The notes beneath the pieces are model-generated. The model had not been told where the DNA came from. It saw nothing but the letters and a program-made list of their open reading frames with translations, and did no database searches. Shown piece after piece: positions 25,630-37,911 of a stretch of 64,000 bases of DNA. The position numbers and the translations under genes were made by a program. The DNA is from Brugia malayi (lineage: Eukaryota > Nematoda > Chromadorea > Rhabditida > Onchocercidae), in NCBI RefSeq assembly GCF_000002995.4, contig NW_025062476.1, positions 12,730,501 through 12,794,500 of the forward strand, in the 5' to 3' direction. The number at the start of each line of letters is the position of its first letter. The first letter of the stretch is position 1.

Positions 25630-28600
25630 GGAGAGAGAATGAAAATAAAAGTATGAAATAGTAGGAAAGAAAAATGATTTTTTGATTAATGAATGATCAA
25701 TTTGGATGAATAATAATAGCATTTCATAAAAATTGATTGATCTGATTTAAGAAATGATTAAGCATAAGCTGGCAATAATATTCAAAATTAAAATTAAAAA
25801 TTTTTTTTTTCTAACAATTTTGTAAGAAACGCCAACAAATCACTTAAAGTTAAACAAACACTGATAAATATTTTAACAGTTTTACTCAATGTGATAAGTT
25901 AATTAAAAGTAATCAAATAGTAAGAATATAAATTAACAATTTTTATTGTCAAATTAAAAATGATAAAGTTTTAACATAAATTATCGAATTATAAAAATTA
26001 GCGCAGCAATAAATTATTTCAATTTGATTTGAATATTACTATTTGCATAATGGAAATAACTGATCATAATTTTTATTATGACAAAAAAAAAAAATTAAAA
26101 ATTAAGTTTATGAATAAAAAAATTGTTATAATTACAAATAGACTAAAAGATTATCTGAATATTAACATAAAATTAACAAAATTGTAACATTTATATAAAT
26201 AAATCAACAGATAGTATCAATTCAAAAATAAAAAAGAAAAACTTTTTTCTTAAAAATTTTTTTTTTTTAAAAAAAAAAGAAAAACATAATTTTGTTAAAG
26301 CAAGAAAACGAATAGTATTTAATTTAATATTTGTAAATACATATTCAACATTTTATTTACCCACTAATTGTTTTATTTATTTTTTGGATAGTTTTTCTTT
26401 TTTTTTTTTTGGGGGGGGATTTTAATTATTTATTTATTTTTTTGAATTTGGGATAGCTGAAATACGTAAATAATATATATTTAATTCCTATAAATAAATT
26501 GCAAATACGAATACCAAAAAAAAAGTAAAATTATTTTACGACGAATTATTGTTGTTAAATAGATCTAAAACTGTTTTTAGTCTAAAATTCGTTATAATAC
26601 TATACATAAAAATTTCAAAAATCTTATTGTTCCAGCAAATAGTTAATGTCTTATTGTTGCAACAAATAGTTTCTAATAATTGCAAATTATTCTTTCTTAT
26701 TTATTTATTGAAAAATTTTGAATGAAATTTTTTGCTTTCTTAATTATTTGTTTATAAAACATTCATTATTGAAATAAAATAAAAATTAGAAATATCACTT
26801 AACTTATTGATTAAATTATTTCTAAAAATGCTAAACAAACAGTTTATTTGCTTACGAAAAAATTTTTAATATTTTTTTATTTTTAATATTACAAAATTAT
26901 GTCTAATAAATATTTTATTTGAATAATATAAATAAATCTTCGATTAACTCATTTTTGTATTTTATTATTTCTGATAGAGAGATAAAATTAAAAAAAAAAT
27001 TATCGTTAAAATTTGTTAAAAAAAAATTTTGTTCAAAAAATTAAAATTAAAAACAAACAAATTTGAATATGCTAACATTTTTTAAGTTTTTTTTTTTATA
27101 AATTTACTTATATTGAAAAAAATTTTTTTTTTTTTTTTTTTTTTTTGTATAAAAATCTAACTTATAAAAAGTTAAGAAGAAAAACTATTGGAAATTTCAA
27201 GAAAAGAATAAAACTTTAAACAAATTTTTATTTTATTCAGCAAAAATATGACAAATAATATCACTATTAGATTGATAGAAATGGAATTTGTTCATTCTTG
27301 TCAATAAAAAAATGAAAATTTGTGACAGCAAAGGTCAACTCAGACAATGATTGAATGAAAAGTTGTCATTTAAATGGGGACAAAGTTGACAGTAATGATT
27401 GATCATTAAGACAATTTCCGCTTTTCATTCGTTGACATAAGTTAGACAGTGAAAAGCATTCAATTTCATTGTAAATTTTTTTAATTAAAATTAAATATTT
27501 TCCTTACATTTTATTATTTCTCAATTTAGACTTGTCGAAAATGTTTATGTAAATTATGAAAAATTGATTTTTATTATCTTTTTTTTTTTTTTTTTTTTTT
27601 CATCTGAAAATTATCAAAATTAAATTTTATACCAAAATTAAATCTGTCTTGAAAAAAGAAAAAATATCAAATTAAATTATACCCAATTAAAATTTTCAAT
27701 TTGTATTATCATTCAATAAAGAATTAATCATATCACTACAGAAGCAACGTATTCCTCAAATTATTACAATATTTAAATATTTTCGTTTTTCCATTTTTCA
27801 ATCATATTAAATTTTTGAATAATCTTTAATAGCTTGAAATTACTAGAATAAGCAAACTTAATTTTATTATGCTAAAATAATCTAGAGGCTAGCAAAAATT
27901 CTTATGCTAAAATTAAATTAAATTAATTACCCATCTTATCTATTATCTAATCACCTGTCGAGCAGCAGCACAACAAACTACAACACTCTAGACAAGAGGT
28001 CAAAGGCTATTTGACTGTTGATTCAAACACAGTAGATCATTGAACAAAAATCATTGAACATTGCTAATACAAATGTAAGTATTATTTCTAATTTAAATAT
28101 ATTAGCTAAATGAGAAATTAGCAAAATGCATAATTTATAATACAACGAATAATCATTTGCATCAAATTTATCAATGAAAACAATAATAAATTAATTTGAA
28201 AAATTATTTTAAAATCTTTAAAAATGGCATTGTATTTCAGAAAGAGCTTAAATTAGATTATTATTTAAGCATTGCAAGTTGGATTCAAACACAATTTTAA
28301 TTAAATTTTCTTTTGATCATGAAAAAGTTTTTTTTTTTTTTTCTCTTTCTTATCCTAAATACGAGGTTAATATTAAATAAATTAAGTGAAAATTGAAAAT
28401 TAAAAATGGGAGAGGTACAATAAAGTTATGTAATTAAAGGACAATGGAAAAAATGCAAATTAAAATAAAGTGAAATAACAAAGAAAAGAAAAAAAAAAAA
28501 GAGAAAAACGATAAACAATTGAAAAACTTTGATAAGTTTATCAAAAATTTTTAACTATTTAATTAATAATTCAAGCAAAAAATTTTAAAATATTATGCAT

Positions 28601-28891
28601 AAACGATCAAAATCTATTGAATAATTACTTATAAAAGTTATAACTTATAACAACCAAAATATTTTCTTTTCTTTTTTTGATTTAAAGTACAACAAAATTT
28701 TACTTTTTACTTTTAATTGTCCTTTAATTGAGAAACAATTATAATTATTCAAAGTATAATAAAATTTTTAGTAACACTAACTTCTAATTCCTATAATAAC
28801 TTTTAATATGAGTAAAGATGAGAAGAAATTAGACAAAGAAATCTAATTAAAACTGATCAGGTGATAAGATAAGAATGATTCAACGAAAAAT
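24251..28891. other. AT-rich non-coding DNA downstream of the SEC14-like gene
   Basis: No coding exon is recognisable. Simple tracts include AAT repeats near 25185-25212, AATTA repeats near 25345-25375, and GA tracts near 25585-25640. Two less AT-rich islands stand out: 27320-27460, with TGACAG and TGATTGAT motifs, and 27955-28060, with AGGTCAAAGG. Either could be regulatory or a decayed exon. The 28700-28891 end probably holds the 3' UTR of the SEC14-like gene; I see no certain poly-A signal. Confidence 0.65.
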
Positions 28892-31800
28892 TCAATCTTC
28901 CATTATCTCGAATTGATAATTGATTATTTTATAATAAAACTTGCTGTATCTATTGTCAAATATCAATTTATATGTACCAGGTGTAGCACATGAAACCTGA
29001 AAATATATTTATATTCTGTGGTTTAATTCATTAGAAGAAGATATTTATTAATAATATTAAAGCATTTAAATTATGAAGAAACATTGTGATAAATTAATCT
29101 CACAGCTAATATCTCACAAATTATAGCATATGTTTTAAAATATTAGAATTACCACGCCTCTCGAGAAAGGAATCGAGAATATAAATTGTTTTTCAAACAA
29201 AATGCTAAATAAATTAAAATGAAGAGAGAGAGAGAGAGTTAAACTTTAGCGATTACTTTTTAAATGTGATAATTCAATTAATAGATTTAATTTACTTAGA
29301 AAAATAATTTATAAATATACTTTGCCACTTTCTGGTACATATAATGTTTGAAGACGAAATCTTGGCCAAATAACAACATCATCTTCACTATCATCATTTA
29401 AATTTGTTAAATTATTTGATCTGACAATTGAAAAGTCAATGTCACCACTTTCAACTCTCCACCACCATGACAATTTTTGTTTTGGATTAGAATCTGAAAT
29501 TAATTAAACTTTATGCTTCTTTCTAACTGACAGTAGTAAAAGTGAAAGTGAAATTTGATTGTAAAATACAAGTTAAACTTATATTATATGATTTATTAAT
29601 AATTTCAATTAATTTTTTTTTTTTTTTTAAATTAAAAAGTAACCTTTTACAATGACTGGGACAACATTTAATGTACCCGCAGGTATTTTTAACTTTTGTA
29701 ATTTAGATGCCGGAATATCATTTGATGGATTATACCTGAAAAAAAAAAAAAAAAAAAGAAAAAATGTTGCATACTGAATATTTTGCTTTTTTAGTAATTG
29801 ATATGACTAATTTAAGCGAAATCTGAATAATTTTGGCTGATTAATAGAACATATGTTCTGCTAATATTAGCATATTGGTTATTTGATACATAAAAAATGG
29901 AAAAAAAAAAACGGAAAAACGGAAAAATTTTCTCCGAATTTTCTTCCTTCTGTAGCAAAACATTTAATCGTAAGTATTATTACAGCATTTTAATGAAAAA
30001 AAATGATACTAAACAATTTGTAATTGTTCATCAAATCAAAATTAATACTGCTTATAAGCAAATTTTTTCTCTGTTATTTTACAACAAGTTAAACTAACAT
30101 AATAGAAAAATATTTTTGAAAAAGAAAATTTGAAACAGAAATATGATTTATATTTAAAAAAAAAAAAAAAAAAAAAAAGACATAACAGATTTATAAAGTA
30201 AGTTAAGCAATTAGTTATTAATTAGTAATAATAGAAATAAATAGTTAATTAATTTATAAGCAATTAGTAATAAATAAAGTTATGTAATTAATTTATAGCA
30301 TTAGCAAAAATTAAATATCTAAATTAAATTTTTCAGGTATTCTACAATCCATACAAATATATTAAATAATTAAATACCTAAATTTTTCGGGAACTTTTCC
30401 ACCCATACGAATATGCCCAAATGGTGTTTCTGCTTCACGTATACCACCCCAATGTTGATATAAAACATTCTCATCGATACATTCTTTCAATTTTTCCTTC
30501 CAATCAGCTCCAAGTATTTGAATTTTTTCCTGGGTATGTTTAGCAAGGCACGGATTCACTAACATCCATAACATTCGAAAAAATGTTGGTGTATTGATAA
30601 GAAAAAGTTTACGTATCACATCTGGAAACATTTCCTAAAATTAAACAATTTTAATCAAAAGTAGAAATATTTATTGCGAATGAAAAAAAAAAAAAAAACA
30701 AAAACTTTTCTAATTTCCTTTTTTTTTTTTTGATAAATTTTTTTTTTTTATAAAAAAGTTTTGTTTTTTTTTTTTTTTTTTTTTGAAAAAAACTTTATCA
30801 TAAATGGAATAATGATAAGATATAAACAAACAAACAAACAAACAAACAAACAAAAAAAAAAAGCAAACCTGTAATTGTGAAAGCATTGTTGTGATCATTT
30901 TAATAGCAGGCATCCATAACATATCAATGCTAATTTCATCAAAATCAATTATGATAACGGTGCCAAGTTGACGTCCTAGAATTTTTTCATTTTTTCTGAA
31001 AAAAAAAAAAAATTTTCTTTTCAAATGATCAATTAATGATTGCATAATTATAGTGTATACAATAATTTCTACTGAAATTTAAGAAAAAAAAAAAACTAAC
31101 AAATTTTAATTTAAACAACAAAAACTCTTTTTATCATTATAAATTAGTGAATAGGTAACTTGTAACTTGTAACTTCTAATTGGTAACTTGTAACTTTTAA
31201 TAGGTAACTTGTAACTTGTAATTTTTAATAGGTAACTTCCAATTTGTAACTTTTAATAGGTAACTTTAAAATATGAAAATGATATCAACAGCGAAGCGAA
31301 CTCTTATCTATTTTATCTAATAAAATGAATCATAACCTTATCAAACTCATAACACCTTCAGTTTCAGAAATTCGCAAAATATATAAATCTGAATTTCGTA
31401 TGCATGGTAATAAACCACGTACGTCTAAGTGACCAATTGTCTGCAGTGAAATAATATTGTGTTCTTTATCATAACCAAGTAAAGATCCTATAAATAAACA
31501 AACAGATGTTTATTAATAAATAACGATTAATTGTGATTAAACAATTAATTATGATAATTTTGCAAAAATTTTTTTTTTTTTTTTAAAAAAGCAAATTATA
31601 TAAAACAAAAGATTGTGTTTTCATCATCTTCTTTAAAAAAGATTCAATAAGCTGAGCAAATGCATAAGCAAAACTAATATTACAAATATTGCTGCTCTTA
31701 TTTTATAAATTAAATTAAATGATTTAGTGCAAAACTTTATTCTGAAAAAAAAAAAAAAAAAAAACAAATAACCTGGTATATACTTTAATGGTTCACTGAT

Positions 31801-32430
31801 TGAATCACAATAAGCTGAAATTTTCTCGAGAGTGGAAAAATCTTCTTTGTCAAGACCAAGTGCTGATATTGCACGAAGTGAAAATTTAATTTTTGGTACT
31901 ACCAAATCTGAAAATATACAACAAATGAATAAATCAATTCAATTTATTGAATTTAATAAGGAAATTCCAGAAATGATTCAATTAAAACTTGTCAGCTAAT
32001 AGATATGACATGCTAAGTGGTTAAAAGTATTTCAGCATGATTTAAAATTGCCTTCAAAAATATCAATTCAATTTTGAAAAATGATGAAAGTGTAAAAACA
32101 GGATAATCCTAAATAAAATCTGATAATCCGTAGAGTAGTAAAATTAGCTATTAATTTGACAAATTCTAGTGTGTGAAATAAATTTTTTGCTATTCATCAC
32201 TAATACTTCATGGCCTGCCACTAATTAAAACAAACAAACAAACAAACAAAAACAAAAACAAAAACAAGAAAACAAAACAAAAAACCGATTTTTCGATCCC
32301 AACCAGTAATCCATCGAAGTAAGCTGAAATCATCATCGTATGCTGGTACCAATAAAAGTTCTTCACGTATTGCTTCACGTAATTGTTCAATTAATGATCG
32401 ATCACTTTCGCTAATTTTATTGAAATTCAT
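28892..32430 (-). CDS. SEC14-like CRAL-TRIO and GOLD domain protein
   Basis: Cytosolic lipid-binding/transfer protein of the SEC14L family (C. elegans ctg-1/ctg-2/cgr-1 type). Exons in transcription order: 32286-32430, 31773-31907, 31337-31487, 30869-30995, 30378-30634, 29644-29735, 29321-29493, 28892-28996; all phases agree, giving 394 aa, the usual length for the family (about 400). Residues about 10-80 form the CRAL-TRIO N-terminal helices (LLRWITGWDRKI). Residues about 90-255 form the lipid pocket, with TVIIIDFDEISIDMLWMP, the conserved MFPDVIRKLFLINTPTFF, and the late LYQHWGG. From about 275 a GOLD beta-sandwich follows (LSWWWRVESGDIDFSI, ending PGTYKLIFDNRYSKFYYK). There is no signal peptide. 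The ATG is six nt after an AG that ends a long T-run (32437), a typical trans-splice position. Which paralogue it is cannot be decided here. Confidence 0.94.
31141..31267. repeat. GGTAACTTGTAACTT short repeat in an intron of the SEC14-like gene
   Basis: Alternating GGTAACTT, GTAACTT and TTTAATA words occupy about 125 bp of intron 3. The repeat is irregular and looks like slippage; it does not touch a splice site. Confidence 0.8.
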
Positions 32431-32450
32431 TTAACTCTAAAAAAAAAAAA
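32431..32450 (-). promoter_or_regulatory. Probable trans-splice acceptor of the SEC14-like gene
   Basis: On the minus strand a poly-T tract ends in TTTAG at 32437, leaving only AGTTAA before the ATG at 32430. A six-nt leader after a strong acceptor is typical of spliced-leader addition in nematodes. It is inferred from position alone. Confidence 0.5.
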
Positions 32451-33732
32451 AAAAAAAAAAAAAAATCACAAAAATTATTATAAAATAAACAGAAATTCTT
32501 TTTTTTTTTTTTTTGAGCAAGCAAAATGTGAAATATAATAGATTGATGTGAAATTCTAAAATAAACAGATGGTTGAATAAACTAATAAATGAATCGATAG
32601 ATACATATAACTAAATTAAGTTTAATATATACATGGATATTTTTAATTTTATATATTAATTAAATTATTACACATTTATTTTATCATATATCAGAGAAAT
32701 TTGTTTTAATTCAAGATTTCTCTCTTTTTCATAATCATTTAACAATCGATCATTGATTCATTTTTATTATCAAATAATTTCAAACAAATAAACAAAATAT
32801 TAGCATAAAATTTTGCTTAAATGAATTATTTAATAATAATATCAATACTACTACTAGCATTTTTCATTTTTTTTTTGGACTAAAATATGAAAATGAAATG
32901 GCATAAATGTTTAGGAGATAAACATTAAAATTGTAAACATATATTTCAAAAAGATTATTCTTGTCTCACTAAATTTATTATCAAATCATTGTTATATCAT
33001 TAATTTAATTTTTCACACCATACTAATTTTACTTTATTAGGTTTTTATTTCATTTTTTTTATCTTTCCATTATCATTTCATATCATTTTATCATCGCACC
33101 ACATTAAATTCTATTCTATGATTCTCATTTTCAATGAAATTATTCTATTAATTCATAAAATTTTATCTCAATGTTTACTATTCCAACAATTTTATTTTTT
33201 TTCTGATAATTCGCTCATTCTATGCTATTTTACAACTAAAAAAATTTAACAATTCTCTATAAAAAGATTAAAAGTATTTTTTTTTTTGGAAATTTTGAAA
33301 AGAATTGATGAAATAAATAAATAATATAAGTGACAATATTTACATTACTTATGAAACTAATTTAAGAAATTTTCAAAAGTATTCAAACCATAATTAATAG
33401 ATAAATAATCAAAAAAGAAAAAGAACCATTTCATAAGTGTAAATGAAATGCAAACAGGAATAAAACTAAGTTTTTAGTAAAACAAAATGTAAATTTAAAT
33501 TGAAAGCAAATTAGATAAGATTAGGATAAATAAAATAACCTTAAAATATTTTTGAAAAAAAAAAAAAGCAGTATATTAAATTTCATTTTTTCATAATTTC
33601 AGTTTTTCAAAATGCAAAATGAAATTATAACATTTAAATGCGAAAGATAAAATGAAAATTTAGATGAGAAATGCTTTTTTATTTAAGCAACGCTCAGATT
33701 TTTTTGCTTGCGAATATAGCCAACATGATAAA
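32451..33732. other. Upstream region of the SEC14-like gene, no gene seen
   Basis: AT-rich DNA with no recognisable exon. It separates the SEC14-like start codon from the 38-bp GATA-motif array. Confidence 0.7.
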
Positions 33733-34315
33733 ATATCTGATAAGCCTTATAAATATGATAGCAAATGGAAATATCTGATAAGCCTTATAAATATGATAGC
33801 AAATGGAAATATCTGATAAGCCTTATAAATATGATAGCAAATGGAAATATCTGATAAGCCTTATAAATATGATAGCAAATGGAAATATCTGATAAGCCTT
33901 ATAAATATGATAGCAAATGGAAATATCTGATAAGCCTTATAAATATGATAGCAAATGGAAATATCTGATAAGCCTTATAAATATGATAGCAAATGGAAAT
34001 ATCTGATAAGCCTTATAAATATGATAGCAAATGGAAATATCTGATAAGCCTTATAAATATGATAGCAAATGGAAATATCTGATAAGCCTTATAAATATGA
34101 TAGCAAATGGAAATATCTGATAAGCCTTATAAATATGATAGCAAATGGAAATATCTGATAAGCCTTATAAATATGATAGCAAATGAAATATCTGATAAGC
34201 CTTATAAATATGATAGCAAATGGAAATATCTGATAAGCCTTATAAATATGATAGCAAATGGAAATATCTGATAAGCCTTATAAATATGATAGCAAATGGA
34301 AATATCTGATATAAA
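33733..34315. repeat. 15-copy, 38-bp minisatellite with a CTGATAAG GATA site in each unit
   Basis: Units of ATATCTGATAAGCCTTATAA plus ATATGATAGCAAATGGAA recur every 38 bp from 33733; one unit, near 34185, has lost one G. The last unit (34302) is degenerate (CTGATATAAAT). Apart from these the copies are essentially identical. Each contains CTGATAAG, which matches the extended TGATAA site of nematode gut GATA factors, and CTTATAAATA. The array begins about 1.3 kb upstream of the SEC14-like start codon. Confidence 0.96.
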
Positions 34316-34888
34316 TATAACAACAAATGAAAATATCTGGCAGATCCAATGATAACGATCACAAATGATTCACTGATAACACTGATAAGCCATGCAAATG
34401 CTATCTATATTTTGCTGCATTGCACGAACAAACAAGTTTGTATGAATGATGTTTACGCTCGTTGTCACTAACAAGAATTTATGATATGTTAACACTTCTC
34501 TTTATCATTTCTCAAATTTACATTCTATTTCACTGCAAATTACTCATTCTAACATTCTCTCACAAATGTTAAGTGCAATTCTTTCATCACATCGTCAATT
34601 TCTCTTTTTTCTCACTCTCTATCAAAAATATCATCAATCTTTCCATTCTCTCTCGCATACATAATCACTCTCATTTACCCTTTCTATCCTCGTAAATTTC
34701 TTGTCTCCGTACAAATTTATCTATAATAAATCATTTCTTGTATTCTTTATCTCTCTCTCTCCCTCTCCCTCTCTCTTACATTCTTTCCCTTTAACAAATA
34801 ATCTAAAAAAAAAGGAAAAAACTTCAGTTATATAAAAAAAAAGTTTTCAATTTAAAATAACACGAAATAGCAGAAGAGAAGTTATTGT

Positions 34889-34919
<31 letters not shown>

Positions 34920-37880
34920 GAAGAGAAAGGGAAAAAGATAAAATTCGAAAACTTTAAAATTAAATTTAACAAAGATCTCAAAAAAGAAAAATAAACAAAC
35001 AAACAAATTTTTCGAAAAGTTTTTACAAAGCATTTAAGAAAAGGAATGAAATAATTGTAATTAATTAATTGTCAAATGTAATCAATTAAATAACAATAAA
35101 TTAAGTTATCGTTTAAATTTTCTCTAATTTTAAATTATTCAATAAAATTTGAAATTTTATTACAATGTTTAATCAATTATATAAAAAATTTAACTAAAAA
35201 AAAAAAAAAAAGTAGAAAGGATAATCGTTTGCAAACGATGAAAATTAAAATATTTCTCTAAAATACAGTGCTTATTTTCTTAAAAGCATAATGTTTTAAA
35301 GAGAAAGGAGAGAGAGAGAGGGAAAGAGAAAGAGAGAGAGAGAGAGAGAGGAAGAAAGAAAGGTAAAAAACAAAATTAGTCATAAATTTTTTTTTTTTAA
35401 TTTTTTTGCATTAATTTTTGCACGCTATATAAAATATACTATATGAATGAATGAATTGAATGAACAAACAAATTTATTAATTAATACAAAAAATTCAATT
35501 ATTATTTTTTTTTTAAATTTTCAAGAATTGAAAATATTCTAGGTGGAACACTAATACCTTAATTCAATTTATTAGCTAATTTGTAATCGATAAATCTTTT
35601 TCTATTCAAATATGCATTATTTTTAATTACTTTTCCTAAATATTTTTAGTTATTTTGCACAAATTACTTTGCTTATTTCTCTTTTCATTATTTTGTTTAA
35701 TTTAATTTTTTTATTGAAAATTTTGAAATCAATGATTTGAATATTACTAATAATTTTTTGCTATGTTAAAAAAAAGTTCAAAATTTCATTTGTTTAATTT
35801 ATTAAAGCAAAATTTAAAAAAAGAAAAACACATTTTTTTTTTTTTAATCTCCATGATAAATCCAAAAAATTTTAATCTCTATAATAAATTTCTCTCAACA
35901 AAATTTATTTTTACTAATTTTTTTTTTTGGCTATTTTAAATTATTTAAAGTTTTTTTTTTTTAATTTTTATGTAGTAATGAATGAAAACAATGTTTGGTG
36001 TTGGATATATATATATAATATAGTGATAATAATATAGAGTGATAGGGTGATAATATAGTATGTACGTAATCAATTGAAGTAAGAAAAAAAATTTTTAAAT
36101 TTTTAAATTAAATTTAACAGTTAAAAATTATAATATGTATATGCAAATTATTAGATTAAGAAAAAAAAACAACAAAAAGCAATGCATTTTATTGTAATAA
36201 AAGTATGGCAAAAGTATTGCAGTAAGGGTATTGTAAAGTATGATATGAAGGTGATAAGAGAACTGATAACGAAGGATATTTATGTGAAGAAATGATTTAG
36301 GAAAATGATAAGTTCAATAGAAGTTGAAAATATACGCCAAATGATAAAAGGAAATGACTTTAAGCATTAATTTTCGAGGTAAATTATATTGGCAAAGAGT
36401 TTACGCTCTATGTAAAATATTATGTAAAGAAAGCGCTAATGTCGCACAAAAGAAATAAAGGAAGGCAGATAAGATAACTACTGATAAATTAATTTATTAT
36501 TTATCTGTTCATTTTATTCAGTAATACATTGAAATAAATTTAATACAAAAATAATAAAAAAAATTTTGCTCTGCCTATTGCGTGAATAGAATTAGTTGAA
36601 AAAAACAAAAGATTTTTTTTTTTTTAAAAAAAAGGAAAAATGATAAAATCATTATCAGTTGCTTAAAAAAAAGTCAAAAAAAAAAAAATTATTATGAAAA
36701 ATTTAAAAAAAAAAAAGACAGAAAAAAGACGAAATTGTGAAACTAATTTTGTTAGCAATTATAATTTAAATTTCAAATTTATAGTTGGCTTAACATTATG
36801 AAAAAGTATTTAATAAACAATTCAATGAATTTTATGCTTATATTTTTACGAGAAAAAAGTAAAAGGCATCAATAATTTACATAAAAGTAATTTTTCAAAT
36901 TGTTAAAAAAGTCGTTTCGGAAAATATTTGCAAAAGTTGACGAATAATTTCATTTTAATAGATGAAATATTATTTAAAATAAAATTAAAAAATTTTTAAA
37001 CTACAACTGCAACTTTTCAATTTTAATTTTTCTTTTAATTGGAAAAAGTTGAAGCATTTTTGGAAAATATTTTCTTCTCCCTCATTAATCTCATTTTTTT
37101 TTTTTTTTTTTTTAAATTCCTATTATAAAATTGCCAGTAATACTTAATGATTTATGGAATTTTGTTTACATTTTTTAAAATCAAAATTAATTTTGCAGTA
37201 TTTTTCATCTGATGAAAAGAATTTTGTTTTTTGTTTTTATTTTTAGATTATTGATTTTAAGAACATAATCATTAATAACTTTATGCTAATTTAATAATAT
37301 CAAACATTTATCCAAATTAATATTACATTTCTTTATTACATTTTTCTTTTATTTAAATCAAAATAAAATGAACAGAAGAAAATGAATTACAATAAAACGA
37401 CAACGGAATGTTACAAATATATTTTAGTTGAATAAAAAAAAAAAGTTTTAAAATTTTGATTTTTTTTTTTTTTTGTTTAGAAAATGAATGATTTATTATT
37501 CTACTACTTATTATTAATAAATATATAGTAAAACAATTATAAATTACTTCAACGTTCTTTTTTTTTTTTTTTTCTTTTAAATTCTAAATGAATTAAAAAA
37601 AGCGAAGCAATAATTTCAACTATAATTTTGAAAAAAAATTTTTTTTTCTCAAATTCTAACTATTAACTAATTATGCATTAATTATTGATTTATGCATATA
37701 ATATTTGTATGAAAATATATCACATATGCAAAATCAAATTGAACATTTAAATTAAATACTTGAAAAAAAAAACAAAAAAAGAAAACATATATAAATAGTA
37801 ATTGTTTACATTTTATAAATAAACAACTATCAATCTGACAAAAATTTGAATAAATTTTAATTAATTTTTCACAATTTATT
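34316..37880. other. Non-coding DNA between the SEC14-like and RGS genes
   Basis: Directly after the array lie ACTGATAAGC (34381) and a POU octamer ATGCAAAT (34392-34399). CT and GA tracts occur near 34750-34775, 34888-34915 and 35308-35350. A perfect 16-bp palindrome built on CGTTTGCAAACG lies at 35224-35239. The rest is AT-rich with poly-A/T runs and no recognisable exon. Confidence 0.7.
37875..37880 (-). terminator. Poly-A signal of the RGS gene
   Basis: An AATAAA hexamer on the minus strand, 32 nt after the TGA stop of the RGS gene. This implies a very short 3' UTR. Confidence 0.6.
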
Positions 37881-37911
37881 CTTATGTGACAAGACATATG
37901 CAATTTTAATT

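Noticed and set aside
33733..34315. CRISPR-like regular repeats
   Set aside because: The units are contiguous and identical throughout, with no unique spacers, and the DNA is eukaryotic. The same holds for the other arrays.
34383..34430. Possible microRNA hairpin with ATTGCAC seed
   Set aside because: The stem is only about eight pairs with a bulge and the rest of the arm does not match the miR-92/235 family.
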